DNA from: Zoroaster sp. YZ-2022
Lineage: Eukaryota > Echinodermata > Asteroidea > Forcipulatida > Zoroasteridae
Length of the DNA stretch: 64,000 nt
NCBI GenBank assembly: GCA_029582265.1
Contig: CM055816.1
Span: forward strand, 23,337,825-23,401,824
Direction of reading: 5' to 3'
Every line of letters begins with the position of its first letter. Positions within the stretch are counted from its first letter, which is position 1. Below the pieces are notes generated by a model that worked only from the letters and a program-made list of their open reading frames with translations, was not told the DNA's origin and searched no databases. Below are positions 12,237 through 24,945 of the stretch, one piece after another. The position numbers were made by a program, and so were the translations under genes.

Positions 12237-13630
12237 ACTCTTTGAGTGAGATAATAATCGTTATCAAAACAACATTACCGAGCAAAACTACCTAAAATTA
12301 GAAAGTTTTGTTTATAAGCCGACTGCGGGGAAGACAAATAATGATGAATTTGAAGTCAAATAGGAATTTGACTTTTAATTCCGTAATTGAATGTTGTTAT
12401 TAATAACGTCGATTGTAGTTGAGTCTCGGGGGGGGGGAGGAGTCACAAACCATTGGTGGATGGCGGGGGATGTGTCCCTTTATATCATCATACATGTTAT
12501 TTTACCATTTATTATTTAGGCGCCCCCCCCCCCCGTTTCTTGCCGTGTACCCTTCCTTTGCCGTATTCACCCCTTTCATTTACCCATGAAAGCCATTGTA
12601 CAATATTGGTAATCTTAAATGAAAAGACAAGATTAAAGTTTTATATTAAACTTAGTGTAAAATCTCTAGTTAGTTTATGTATAGCTCGTACCAAAGCTTA
12701 ACAGGTTAAAAACATTACTTGATCTTCATTAGGCAAAAAAAAAAAAAATGTCTCTGGTTTCTGGTCTCCGCGCACGTCATCTCAGACATGCGCGTCGGCA
12801 TTTTTAATTCCTGGATCGATTGGATTTCTGCAATGCTGTGTTTTAAACGACTTTTTCACATAGGGGTATGAACATTTGCCCCTAAAAAAAGCGCATCTCC
12901 ACTAACCTCATCCCCTCATCAGATCCTCTTTAAAGACACAAATAGTGCGTTTACTCGTGGCTTCATGAAATACGTGCATTAGTTGGCAGATCAGTGGAGC
13001 CAGGGGGCAAAAAAAAATAGTGGATCAAGGAGGCCCATTCATCACATGGCTTTAAATTGACCCTACTTTTAGGCAGTATGTCACCACTGTGTTACCATTG
13101 GTGGATACATGTTTGTATTCAATCCCTCCAGCTCATTTTGTACCGTGTGTCCCCTTTCATTTACCCTACAGCCTGGATTCACGCTGTCTTCAGCTAATAC
13201 ACCATTACAATCATTGAACACTCCTGGCATTCTAAAGAGAAATAAATTAGAATTGCTATTTTGGGGGGTCACCGACACCAAGTAATAAAATTTAATGAAA
13301 ACAAAACGAATAATGCCATAGTAATTATCAAGTTTTGAATTGGTCACGTATGTGAAAGTTGGGCTGAATAGTGTTCAGTATGATGGATGACAACATTGTC
13401 CCCAGGATTTTCCTGTAGTTTATGTATAGCTCGTACCCACAGCATTTTAAATACTTTGTTTTCTCCACACGTAAGGGGATAACAAAATCATACTTCTAAA
13501 TATATGAAACATTTAATAATATAATTATGAATATGCATGAAGCTAGTTCGAGCACGGACCCTGTATTCATAATGTATTATGGGGACAGTAAGGACATGTA
13601 GACAAGATAAGTAAGACAATTATACCCATA
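12237..13630. other. Gene-free stretch with dispersed repeats
   Basis: No gene is supported. About 12300-12480 is another copy of the family at 10.2 and 18.7 kb. About 12750-12880 is related to 23070-23225 (both contain TCTCTGGTTTCTGGTCTCCG). Confidence 0.5.
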
Positions 13631-13634
13631 TTAA

Positions 13635-13858
13635 AGGGACAATATCGTCAGGATCAAATAGGGCATGGAATCGGAGTACATGCTAGCTTAGATTAACTCA
13701 TCAGTGACTGAAAATAATACACCACATAATAAAGTCATATTATCATTGCTGCTGCATAAATGAGCCAGTAATTTTCACTCACTTTTTTTTTTCTTAAACT
13801 AGATCACCGATTCAATGCCCTGTTGAAAGTCTGCTCTGATCGTGACGATACTGTCCCT
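13635..13858. mobile_element. TTAA-flanked MITE, 224 bp
   Basis: AGGGACAATATCGTCA at the left and its complement TGACGATACTGTCCCT (with one change) at the right are flanked by TTAA on both sides (13631-13634, 13859-13862). The two halves are complementary over about 80 bp. TTAA duplications are typical of piggyBac and Kolobok elements; no transposase is present. Confidence 0.85.
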
Positions 13859-13924
13859 TTAACAAAGAATGTTATTCATATTATAAATACTTCCTCAGTA
13901 ATTGAGTCTTTAGTTTATGTTTCA

Positions 13925-14040
13925 ATTAAAAGATGTTAAGACGTCTGTAATAGTCAGCATGAGGTCTTGGGTTCGATTCCCACTCGAGTTGCCTATGATT
14001 TTTTTTACAGGCACTTGGAAAGCAATGAGTATGCAGTGTT
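13925..14040 (+). repeat. tRNA-derived SINE-like piece
   Basis: AAGATGTTAAGACGTCTG is followed by GAGGTCTTGGGTTCGATTCC, a good polymerase III B box. It is repeated at 24300-24420. It does not fold as a tRNA. Confidence 0.6.
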
Positions 14041-14089
14041 ATACACACGTCAGTGTAGGGCAAAATTAAATCAATGTTTAATATATTGT

Positions 14090-14600
14090 CTAGTAAGATT
14101 TCTAAAAAATGTTTGTATTATGACACGATTGAAACTCTTTTTGCCGAAAACAGTTCTTCTAACACCTGATATGAATTATGCAATTTTTACTTGGGGTAAA
14201 CCCACTGCATTTTGTTAGGGTTTCGACAGAAACGAGCAGTTCGCATTGTAAACAAGGTTATGGATTCCGTGATCTTTTATTTTGAAAATCCTTTATTTGA
14301 AAATGTCAAACTTTTAAAACTGAGAAACATCTATTATCTTAATTTGGGGAAATTTAGGTTTAAATATATTAATAACCTACTGGCTGTTAGTTTTCAATCT
14401 TGGTTTACATTAATTGCTTCTGTTCACTCCTATGAGACTCGTAGTTCATCAAATGGTAATATTTATGTTAAATTTAGTAGGACAACTCACTCAAAAAATA
14501 GCCTATTACAGAGTCGTGTTTTGTACAGACTTAAGACAAGCTGTTTCCCCGACATCTTTTGGCCAAAAACTTAAAAGTAGTATTTTAGAATCTTACATGT
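14090..14600 (+). pseudogene. LINE ORF2 C-terminal remnant, copy 1
   Basis: Two open pieces, 14090-14218 (ending TWGKPTAFC) and 14212-14574 (from QKRAVRIVNK), overlap out of frame. They look like the tail after the reverse transcriptase in CR1/RTE-like LINEs: QKRAVRI, LKLRNIYYLNLGKF, NNLL and HSYETRSS in order. A 3' UTR with a final ATGAAATAAATG (about 14870) follows. Broken by frame change and lacking RT, it is a 5'-truncated copy. The related copy is at 24470-24945. Confidence 0.7.
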
Positions 14601-14879
14601 AGATATAAAGCTACATCCAGTCTTACTCCTGCTTTTGCTTGACTTGTCTTTGTCTTGTATATATCTCCTGTTAATTGTGTTTGTTCATAGGGAAGAGTAG
14701 AAAAGCTTTGCTTTCTCATTTTCCTTACATGTTAACATTATTTAATTTGTTTTGTTTAGTTGTTTATTTTGTTTATTTTGTGTTAATTAATTTACAGCTT
14801 ATAGTTTTGTTGCATCTGTCTTAAATGAATTGGAACAAATAATGTCAATTTATTTTTTTATGAAGTTGGGATGAAATAA

Positions 14880-15420
14880 ATGTTTCTAAATAATCTTTTT
14901 TCTGCTGATGATCTGGTACTGATGGTTACATATCGTTTCAAATTGAACACCGGTGTTTTCTCAGCCTGCCAGTGCGGCAAGCGTCAGTCTGGGTACCGAG
15001 GAACCCCAGAAACCTCGCTCATCTTCGCCGAAGCTGTTTACGTACACTGGCTACAGTCTGTGAAACTGCCACCTGTGGAAAATGTATTAAATTTGTTGAT
15101 TTTGATATCCCTCTTAATAATTTCGTTTTTGCATTAATAAAATAAATGGTAATTAATTTCTTGTTGAAATAAAAGTTGATATCATGTCATTAGAAAGACA
15201 CTTTTCTGCAAATTTATTTCTTGATCTGGTGCTGATGGCTGGCATACATACAGTTAACAAACATGTTCTTTATTTCAAATTGAACACCAGCGTTTTCTCA
15301 CCATGCCAGCGCGGCAAGAGCCAGTCCGGACACCGGGACGGGAACACTGGAGGCCTCGCTCGAATATACTCACATGTGTATGCACGTGTATTTGTATAAT
15401 TATAAAGGTGTTTATTTTGG
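14880..15420 (+). repeat. Two diverged copies of a GCGGCAAG-containing unit
   Basis: Both 14880-15137 and 15184-15420 run through GATCTGGT-CTGATGG, TTTCAAATTGAACACC, TTTTCTCA and a GCGGCAAG core followed by CCAGTC or TCAGTC. Further copies lie at 25190-25455 and, split by a Tc1-like insertion, at 25480-26500. Confidence 0.7.
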
Positions 15421-16438
15421 GTGTTTATTTTTGCATGGTGAGGAGGATAAGTAAAAGTAATTGCGGTGACACCATGTGAAATGCTCAATCGAGTAGTAAT
15501 TAGTTCTGAAAAGAACTGGAGGTACAACTCGACGTTTCGATCAGTATGCTCTGATCGTCCTCAGGAGAATGCCGGACTCTGGAAAATGCTGCTGCTTAAG
15601 CAGACTGCTGGAGGATCATCCCATGCATGGATGCTGGAGGATTAGTTCGTTGAGGCGTGCAGGTGGGAACTGTTGAGACTAGGATCCTAGGGGTTGGGGG
15701 AGAGGAGTGTGTGCTCACTGAACTGAATCAGTTGTTAACAAGCACAGGGGGGTGGAGGGTGGTTGACTTAGGATATAGGAGATCCCTCAGTCTGGGGTGG
15801 GTTATGTACTTTGGATATAGAAGATCCTTCAGTCCGTAGTATTGGTCGCCAAATGTCGCTGATGTAGAAGCCGATGTCCTGTGGCACAGTGTCGTGTTTG
15901 ACGATCTCGATGGCCTCTCTGATGCGTCTAGGGTGCCATGCGTCGATGGGTGTGATGAGTTGGGCTGCCTGCCAGTCTATCTGGTGGTCCTTGATGTGCG
16001 ACTACTTGACGATAGATGACTTTTCGAAATCTCCTTCGAAATCTCCTTTTTTCAAAAATTGCCCACGTTCGTCCTGGAAAAAACCCCGCATCCATGAGGA
16101 GTGGGGGAGTGGGGAGGGAACATTAATTTTCTTCCTATTTGTGTGTGGACTACATAAACGTGTTTAGGAATAGGAATGCGTTTAATGCTAAACTCACAGT
16201 GCCATCCTCTGTCCGGGAAATTATTTTGGTCTGGTTCCAATAACCGCGTATATACATCAGCGGCGTACCCATGACTTTTTCAGTGGGAGGGGGGCACAGG
16301 GGGAGGCAGGCACAGGGGGGAGGCACTGCTTTTCAGTGGGGGGCCCAGGGAAATGGGTTTTCCCCTTTTCCTTTTCTTTTCTTTTTTTGGGGCACTATCG
16401 GGATTTTTCGTGGGGGAAATTTGTGGGGAGGGAGGACT
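15421..16438. other. No supported gene
   Basis: About 15500-15560 contains CAACTCGACGTTTCGATCAG, a sequence word common near LINE or Penelope ends. Nothing else is identifiable. G-rich stretches occur at 16280-16440. Confidence 0.4.
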
Positions 16439-17392
16439 AGAAGTGATGGTGATCGTGGCTTCGCCACTCGTGTGCATGATGTTTGTTACGGTGTTCTGGG
16501 TGGCCGCGTGAGCCTTGACTAAAGGCTAGGCATATCACGGCGTCATTTTACGCTCCATCTTCCAAATATACCTTGTTTATGTTATGGAATACCTTGCTGG
16601 GTATATCATTGAGTATGAGGTGAGTTTCTTCCTAAAACGGGGTTTTATTCGGCCATTTTGTTTAGAATAGTTACATTTTGCTTAATCTGAAGGCCACGAC
16701 CGGGGCCAATAATCTAGAAGGGTCGACGGTTGGATGGAAAACTCAGGACGAATGACGACTTTTCGACGGCTGAATCATTCACACAATTTGGTTTGTAATT
16801 GGTTTGCTAATTTAATTATTTAAACAGACCCCGGGAGATTGAACTCGCTAAGAAGTCCATGCCATGGATGACAATCCTTCTCAAACATCCACCACCTACC
16901 TATACACTCAACAACAACAACAACAACAACAACAAACGAGAAAATAAACAAATTAAAAATCCTACATATTTCAATTGGGAATGTCAGTCTGGGCATCTAG
17001 GGGTTCCGGGGGAGTCGGGAGAGGTCCAGAGTCGTATAGGGGTACTAGGTTAGCTAGGGGTTCTACTTATACCATCCCTCTCGTCGTCTCTAGAAATCAC
17101 TGTCACTTTTAAACATTACCCCCTCATCAGACACCACGTAAAGGCACAAATGCATTTGTTTATGGCTTCATGAAAACCAATACAAAGTATAATTGGCAGA
17201 TCGGGGGAACCAGGGGGAAGATTAGCGAGGCAGGCAAAGAGGACAAGTGTCCACTCATCACCTTGCAATAAATTTACCCTATACTTTATATACGTGGACC
17301 TCTTTTATAGGCAGTTTCACCCATTTTTGCTTTACGATGTCTCATTTTCATTTCAGCTACCCTGGATTCATCCCTGCTTATAAAAGGTGCAT

Positions 17393-18496
17393 CCCAGTGG
17401 GCACACGATGTCTTAAAGACGTCGTTTTACGGTCGTTATCTAGTCGTGTGTACTACAGCGGCCGTAGCCAAAAAAACGATGTCTTAAAGACGTCTTTCTC
17501 CCTACCCGAAAACTCATCCCCACCCACCAAAAAACAACAAAAACACGACGTCTTTACGACATCGTTTTACGGTCGTTATCTAGTCGTGTGTACTACAGCG
17601 GCCATGGCCTAAAAACGAAAATTCATCCCCACCCGCCAAAAAACGACGTTTTTTTTCTGACGACTAAAGACGTCTTTTCCCCACTGTAAACAATTACCGT
17701 AATTTTACGCCGAAAAGTGTGTAAATTCTCCGGTGAATTACCGTAATCATCCCTTTCTCATTGTTTTACGGCCGAAACCCATATTATGGCCACTCCCATT
17801 GCACTCTGGGATAATTATATCCAATATGTAAATAATCTGACCTTACTTTGACATAGCTTTGCGCGCGAATCATTTCCAATGTTTAAATATGTAAAAATGG
17901 TTGATTTAAGGTCATTTTCAAATAATTTATTGTTAATTTTATGATGAAATAGGTAAGATTTTGATGTTCTCGTCTATGTTTATGTAAAAAAGTACATTCA
18001 AAATTTTTAATATTGAAATATAAATTATAATTGCATGCCACCATGACTAAAAAGAGTTTCGAAAAGACAGTATATATACAGGATACATGTTCTATACATC
18101 AGTAATTGAAGAGGATCAGGAGTGGTTGAAAAAAGAACCAGACTACGTGTAAGTGTAGGTAAATGAAAGACATTGTGTACAATAAACAGTTGTATTGATT
18201 AATTTCTGTATCGGCACATCCATCCCGAAGCAGATGTGGCGTTTCCATCCATACAAAAATCCCGTTAAATGTGTGGTACAATTTGTAAAACTTCCACCGT
18301 AAAATTTACGGTATTTTACCTGGCAGCTAGGGTGCCAGGAAATTTTTCACAGTGCCGACGACTAAAAAACAGACGTCGTTTAGTCGTCAGAAAAAGACGT
18401 CGTTTTGTTTTGCATATACGACCAAAATAAGACATTTATAAGACGTCAATAATTTACGTCTATAAGACGTCTTAAAGACGTGGTGTGCCCACTGGG
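17393..18496. mobile_element. CCCAGTGGG-ended DNA transposon (1104 bp), non-autonomous
   Basis: The ends CCCAGTGGGCACACGATGTC and GTGTGCCCACTGGG are inverted. The unit at 23690-23730 preserves the empty site: GGTGCATGTCCTGTTTGG there, but GGTGCAT before and ATGTACTGTTTGG after the element here. The insertion therefore duplicated at most AT. The interior repeats GACGTCTTAAAGACGTC-like words on both strands. A second element (17682-18354) is nested in it. No transposase. Confidence 0.85.
17682..18354. mobile_element. Nested CACTGT-ended element (673 bp)
   Basis: It starts CACTGTAAACAATTACCGTA and ends TTTTTCACAGTG. A second inner pair, ACCGTAATTTTACG against CCGTAAAATTTACGG, is also complementary. 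It sits inside the CCCAGTGGG element, whose GACGACTAAA words resume on each side. No transposase is seen. Confidence 0.7.
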
Positions 18497-20310
18497 ATGT
18501 ACTGTTTGGACTGTTAAAGATAATAATATAGTCTGCAATAACAACAAACCTCAAAATGATTAATTTCATATCTCTCGGTGACAAATGATTTATATTAATA
18601 TTCAGTAGTTTTATTATCATTTTGTGTGAGATAATAACCGTTACAAGCACAACAATACCGAACAAACACCACTTAAAATTCAATAGTCTGTTCTCAGTAA
18701 GAGCTGAAACCTCTCATATATTATTTCCAAGCCAACTGCGGGTGTTTCCACTTAATGAGCCAGTTCAAGTCCAAAGGCCTTGACTTTTAATTTAGTAATT
18801 GATTGTTATTGAAATTCAGTAAATTAATGTTATTGAAATTCAAATTCAACACGCGATTGCAATTGCGTCTCGAACCATTAGCGGATCGGGAAGGGGGCGG
18901 ATTCAAGGGGGGCAGTTTATAATCATCATAATATGTAATTTAACGACTTTTTAAAATGCGTGACGAGTGTCTCTTTTCAAACTTTTGAATGGGGGCACCT
19001 GGGGGCACAGACCTCGGCTGGGGGGCAGGCACGTGCCCCGTTCCCCGTCCCCCCGTGCCCCCGGTACGCCACTGAGTTTAGCTGTCAATGTAATGCGATA
19101 AACTCAAAGAAAACTGACCCTAAATCTTAGCTTTAAGTTCCAAAACACAAAACCAAAACAAATATTTTTTGAAGAGAGGTGAAACTTTGGAGTTTGCTTC
19201 CCAAAGATGTATTTTCTGCGGCAATTCTGATTTCGTTGGTGTATTGTATTAACATAACATACACAACGGTTGTTTTATGTTGCTGTTTAGCTTTGGATCT
19301 TTTGAGGCTACGTCTGGCAACAATCTTCAAACAGTCGTAACAGTGTTTTATTGGACGAGGCTTAGCATTAAATTTTTTACAGCAAAAATTGCTTAAAAAC
19401 GAATACTAAGCTACCGTTTCACCAAGTCTATCATATTTGTTTGGAATTTGCATATATTTTCGTAACAAGAAAACATATGAATTAGTCCCTCCACATGGTA
19501 CCGAAAAATTAGCTGGCTCATGGACAAATATCCACACATCGTGGATATTTAAAGGGACAATATCGTCACGATCTGAACAGAATTTCAACAGGTCTTGGAA
19601 TTGGTGTCCTAGCACGCGACTGAGGCAACGCCCCAAGTACCAGTCCATTCTGTGATCTATGTTTTTCTTCATATTTCTCTACCGATTTGAATAGGTATGA
19701 TAGAGAAATGTTAAAAGATGATGCATTATGATACCACCAGTCCTATTCAAATAATGACGAGCTGAGCCCAGCATTATGCTTACGGTGATTGGTTCAAATA
19801 AAATAATTGCATACATATTTTTACTCATATTTTTTCACGTTGTTAGAAATGATTCATTATAACGTCCACGTGCACACAACGGATCAGACTGGTGAAGGTG
19901 ATCGTGGCTTCATCACTCGTGGGCATGATGTTTGTTACGGTGTTCTGGGTAGCCGCGTGAGCCTTGACTAAAGGCTAGGCGTATCACGGCGTCATTTTAC
20001 GCTCCGTCTTCCAAATATACCTTGTTTATGTTATGGAATATCTTGCTGGCTATATAATTGAGTATGAGGTGGGTTTCTTCCTTAAATGGGGTTTTATTCG
20101 GCCATTTTGTTTAGAACAGATTAATGCCACGCCCAGAAGCCGAAGGCCATGCCCGGGGCCAATAATTTAGAAGGGTCGACGGTTGGATGGAAACTCAGGA
20201 CGAATGACGAATTTTCGACGGCTGAATCATTCATATAATTTAGTTTGTGATTGGTTTGCTAAAAGGCATGGAAGACAATCCTACTCAAACATCCCCACCT
20301 ACCTATATAC

Positions 20311-20470
<160 letters not shown>

Positions 20471-21510
20471 GAGAAAATAAATAAATTAAAAATCCTACAT
20501 ATTTCAATTGGGAATGTCAGTCTGGGCATCTAGTGGTTCCGGTGGATCGGGAGAGGTCCAGCAAAGAGGACAAGTGCCCATTCATCACCTTGCAATAAAT
20601 TTACCCTATACTTTATATACGTGGACCTCTTTTAGGCAGTTTCACCCCTTTTTGCTGTGTGATGTCTCGTTTTCATTTTAGCTACCCTGAATCTATCCCG
20701 GATTATAAAAGGTGTCAAAACTATTTGGACTGTTAAAGAAAATATTAGTATGTCATCAAAAAACAAATTGATTTCATATTTCTCGTTGACAAATGATTTA
20801 TACAATATTCGGTAGTTTTATTGTCATTTTGTTTGAGCTAATAACCGTTACAAGCACAACAATTAATAATACCTAACAAAAAACGCTTAAAGATCAATAT
20901 TCTGTTCTCAGTAAGAGCTGAAACGTCTCATTATGTATGAGCCGACAACGGGCGGAAAAAACGTCATGAAACAATAAATTGGCCTGTCATCAAAAAGACT
21001 TCAAATTTATTGATTTCATATTTCTCGTTGACAAATGATTAATATTATATGTGATGCGATCTGGGAAAACCCGTCGAATGTCGGCGAACTTGTTTTGAAG
21101 ATAATGGCAAAATAGTCCCCCCAAATATTTTTTGACAATTTGAGTTTTTGTTACCATTTTAATTGTTAATATCTAAATGATCATTCTTGAAAATATTAAA
21201 TACAAATTCCATCATTGTATATGTAAAAACATAGTTTTATGATGACAGATAATTAAAAAGCCATCTTTGTTTTTCGTTTCCACCATTGTTTTTTAAGGAC
21301 AGTGGTAGCTATACATATACAAGAGCATAACTCAAGTTATAGACAACCTAGAATCATGAATAAAACAGTTTTGAAAACAGCACAGTGTCCTCGTTAATTT
21401 GATGTATATAACGCAAAAATAACAAATTTCACCATGTGAAGGGTTTTCCCAGATCACATCACATATTTAGTAATTTTATTGTCATTTTGTTTCAGATTAT
21501 AACCGTTACA

Positions 21511-21704
21511 TATGGAGCCCCTAAAGGGACATATGATGAAAACAAATTTACGTGCGAAGAAATAATTTGAGTTCTTTATTTCGTGCGCTCGAAATCACTT
21601 CGTGCGCTCGAAATACTTTATTTCGAGCGCACGAAATAAAGAACTCAAATTATTTCTTCGTACGTAAATTTGTTTTCATCATATGTCCCTTTAGGGGCTC
21701 CGTA
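21511..21704. mobile_element. 194-bp near-perfect palindromic MITE with GTTACA target duplication
   Basis: TATGGAGCCCCTAAAGGGAC at the left end is complementary to GTCCCTTTAGGGGCTCCGTA at the right apart from one base. The arms stay complementary for about 85 bp, leaving a loop of roughly 20 bp. GTTACA flanks it on both sides (21505-21510, 21705-21710). The related unit at about 18645-18665 has the empty site, CCGTTACAAGCAC. Confidence 0.92.
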
Positions 21705-22665
21705 GTTACAAGCACAACAATACCGAACAAAACCGCTTAAAATTCAATAGTCTGTTCTCAGTAAGAGCTGAAACCTCTCATATATTATTTACAAGACGAC
21801 TGCGGGTGGAAACACTTGAGCCATTTCAAGTCCAAAGGCCTTGACTTTTAATTTAGTAAGAGAATGTTATTGAAATTCAGTAAATGAATGTTATTGAAAT
21901 TCAAATTCAACACGCGATTGCAAGTGTCTTACAAACCATTGGAGGATCAAGAAGGGGGCGGGGTCAAGGGGGCAGTTTATAATCATCATAATATGTAATG
22001 TAACGACTTTTTAATGCGTGACGAGTGTCTATTTTCAAATTTTTGCATGGGGGCACATGGGGGCACAGACCTCGGCTGGGGGGAACGTGGCCCCGTGCCC
22101 CCGTGCCCCCGTGCACCCCCCGTGCCCCCGGTGCACCCGGTACGGCAATGAGTTTAGATGTCAATGTAATGCGATAAACTCAAAGAAAACTGACCCTAAA
22201 TCTTAGCTTTAAGTTCCAAAACACAAAACCAAAACAAATATTTCCTGAGAGAGGCGATACTTGTGAAACTTTGAAGTTTGCTTTCCAAAGACGTATTTTC
22301 TGCGTTAATTCTTATTTCGTTGGTGTATTTTTTTGACATAACATGTACAACGGTTGTTTTATGTTGCTGTTTAGCTTTAATTATTGTACTGCGTGTAATA
22401 ACATGGGATCTTTTGAGGCTACGTCTGGCAGCAATCGTCAAACAGTCGTAACAGTGTTTTATTGGACGAGGCTTAGCATTTAACTTTTTTACAACAATAA
22501 TTGCTTAAAAATGACTATGAAGCTACCGTTTCACCAAATCTATCATATTTGTTTGGAATTTTCGTATATTTTCGTAACAAGAAAACATATGAATTAGTCC
22601 CTCCAGACGGTACCGAAAAATTAGCTGGCTTCATGGACAAATATCCACACATCGTGGATATTTAA

Positions 22666-22779
22666 ATGGACAATATCGTCACGATCTGAACAGAATTTCA
22701 ACAGGGCTTGGAATTTGTGTCCTAGTTTAAGATGAATACTCCGATTCCATGCCCTATTAATCGTGACAATATTGTCCCC
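22666..22779. mobile_element. Short TTAA-flanked MITE, 114 bp
   Basis: ATGGACAATATCGTCACGAT and ATCGTGACAATATTGTCCCC are inverted and flanked by TTAA on both sides (22662-22665, 22780-22783). It is an internally deleted relative of the 13635-13858 and 24012-24234 elements. A one-ended relative starts near 19552. Confidence 0.8.
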
Positions 22780-23273
22780 TTAACTTAAAAACCACTGTAG
22801 AAAATAGATAACATAATAAATTTGATACAAGTTAAATTCTTTTAAACTAATTAAAATTAAAATTAAAATTTACAAATTAAACAAATTCTCACAAGACCGC
22901 TCCTCCAGCATCCCCCGGAAATATTTGTTCCCCAGTGATCCGCCCGTTGATCGATTTTGTCCCTCAAGATACACAGTGAGCTCGCTAAAGAAGGGCCCTA
23001 TACCCTCTTTGAACCCCCATTTCCCCTATTATGCCAACTATTGCCACCTGCCTCTCTAAGGCCAAAACAAGTCTCTGGTTTCTGGTCTCCGCTCGCGTCG
23101 CCTCAGACCCGCGTCGAAATTTGTATCTCTATAAAACGATGTCCAATTGCAGCCAAACCGACTGGAATTCTGCCGCACTGTGTTTTAAACGACTTGTTCA
23201 CATACAGGGTTATGAACATTTGCCCAATTTATGCGGCCTCATTTAGCTCAAATACTTTATGTACGGGAAATTT

Positions 23274-23455
23274 GCTCTGGTTCCAATAACCGCGTATATA
23301 CATGTATCGGGTATTTCGCTGGTTTTGAAGCCTACCTATGACCACAAACCGGATACCTTTTTTTGCTCTGGTTCCAATAACCGCGTATATACATGTACCG
23401 GGTATTTCGCTGGTTTTGAAGCCTACCTATGACCACAAACCGGATACCTTTTTTA
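23274..23455. repeat. 91-bp tandem duplication
   Basis: GCTCTGGTTCCAATAACCGC starts both 23274 and 23365. The copies are nearly identical over 91 bp. A partial relative starts near 16230. Confidence 0.9.
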
Positions 23456-24011
23456 TGGCCTTACACTACGATCACGATCATAATAATATATGTGCAAATC
23501 AAATTCACTATCGCTTCGTACATATCGTAGCCCTCTAGCTGTCAAGATGCCTCTATGATAACACAAATTACAAAACCAAACCAAACCAATCCAAACCAAA
23601 CCAAGGGGGAAGACAAGTGTCCATTCATCACCTTGCAATAAATGTACCCTTTACTTTATTTACGTGGACCTCTTTTAGGCAGTTTCACCCCTGCTTATAA
23701 AAGGTGCATGTCCTGTTTGGACTGTTAAAAATAATATTAGTCTGTCATCAAAAACAAATTTATTGATTTCATATCTCTCGTTGACAAATGATTTATATAA
23801 TATTCGGTAGTTTTATTGTCATTTTGATTGAGCCAATAACCGTTACAAGCACAGCAATTAATAATACCGAACAAAAAACGCTTAAAATTCAATAGTCTGT
23901 TCTCAGTAAGAGCTGAAACCTCTCATTATAATACGAGCCAACAGCGGGCGGAAAAACGTAATGAAACACTAAATTGTCCTGTCATCAAAAAGACAATTAT
24001 ACCCATATTAA

Positions 24012-24234
24012 AGGGACAATATCGTCAGGATCAAACAGGGCATGGAATCGGAGTGCATGCTAGTTTAGATTAACTCATCAGTGACCGAAAATAATACACC
24101 ACATAATAAAGTCATATTATCATTGCTGCTGCATAAATGAGCCAGTAATTTTCAGTCACATTTTTCATCTTAAACTAGATCACCGATTCAATGCCCTGTT
24201 GAAAGTCTGCTCTGATCGTGACGATACTGTCCCT
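24012..24234. mobile_element. TTAA-flanked MITE, 223 bp
   Basis: Same element as 13635-13858, with TTAA at 24008-24011 and 24235-24238. It was copied with the whole segment. Confidence 0.85.
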
Positions 24235-24469
24235 TTAACAAAGAATGTTATTCATATTATAAATACTTCCTCAGTAATTCAGTCTTTAGTTTATGTTTCA
24301 ATTAAAAGATGTTAAGACGTCTGTAATAGTCAGCATGAGGTCGTGGGTTCGATTCCCACCCGAGTCGCTTATGATTTTTTTACAGACACTTGGAAAGCAC
24401 TGAGTATGCAGTGTTATACACACGTCGGTGTAGGGCAAAATTAAATCAATGTTTAATATATTGTCTAGT

Positions 24470-24945
24470 AAGATTTCTAAAAGATGTTTGTATTATGACA
24501 CGATTGAAACTCTTTTTGCCGAAAACAGTTCTTCTAACACCTGATTTGAATTATGCAATTCTTACTTGGGGTAAACCCACTGCATTTTGTGAGGGTTTCT
24601 ACAGAAACGAGCAGTTCGCATTGTAAACAACGTTGGGTTCCGTGATCTTTTATTTTGAAAATCGTTTGTTTGAAAATCTCAAACTTTTAAAACTGAGAAA
24701 CATCTATTATCTTAATTTAGGGAAAATTAGGTTGAAATATATTCATAACTTACTGCCTGTTAGTTTTCAATCTTGGTTTACATTAATTGCTTCTGTTCAC
24801 TCCTATGAGACTCGTAGTTCATCAAATGGTAATATTTATGTTAATTTTAGTAGGACAACTCACTCAATAAATAGCCTATTACAGAGTCGTGTTTTGTACA
24901 TCCAGTCTAAAGCTACATCCAGTCTTACTTCTGTTTTTGCTTGAC
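24470..24945 (+). pseudogene. LINE ORF2 C-terminal remnant, copy 2
   Basis: Counterpart of 14090-14600, again in two frames (24470-24626 and 24633-24944). LKLRNIYYLNLGKI and HSYETRSS are kept; the copies differ by small indels, including a shorter end after VLY. No RT domain is present. Confidence 0.7.

Larger units (their letters stand above)
13610..15150 (+). repeat. Segmental repeat copy 1 (MITE, SINE-like piece and LINE tail)
   Basis: This 1.5 kb stretch is colinear with 23985-25455. Both hold a TTAA-flanked MITE, a tRNA-like B box, a LINE C-terminal coding remnant, the same LINE 3' UTR and a following unit with GCGGCAAGCGTCAGTC. The copies differ by scattered substitutions and small indels. 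The shared order of four different parts points to duplication of a whole segment, not to independent insertions. Confidence 0.85.
16439..19680 (+). repeat. Long direct repeat unit, copy 1 (with a 1.1 kb insertion)
   Basis: Copy 1 is colinear with 19896-22800. Shared landmarks in order: GATCGTGGCTTC near the start; GGTCGACGGTTGGATGG; a (CAA)n tract; TTTCAATTGGGAATGTCAGT; the GGTGCAT/GGTGTC junction; TAACCGTTACAAGCACAACA; CGCGATTGCAA; the GGGGGCACAGACCTCGGCTG tract; and TCGTCACGATCTGAACAG. No transposase or ORF was found. Copy 1 carries the 17393-18496 element as an insertion. Confidence 0.8.

Noticed and set aside
13944..14000. tRNA gene
   Set aside because: B box present but no cloverleaf or matching acceptor stem; repeated at several loci as SINE-like remnant.
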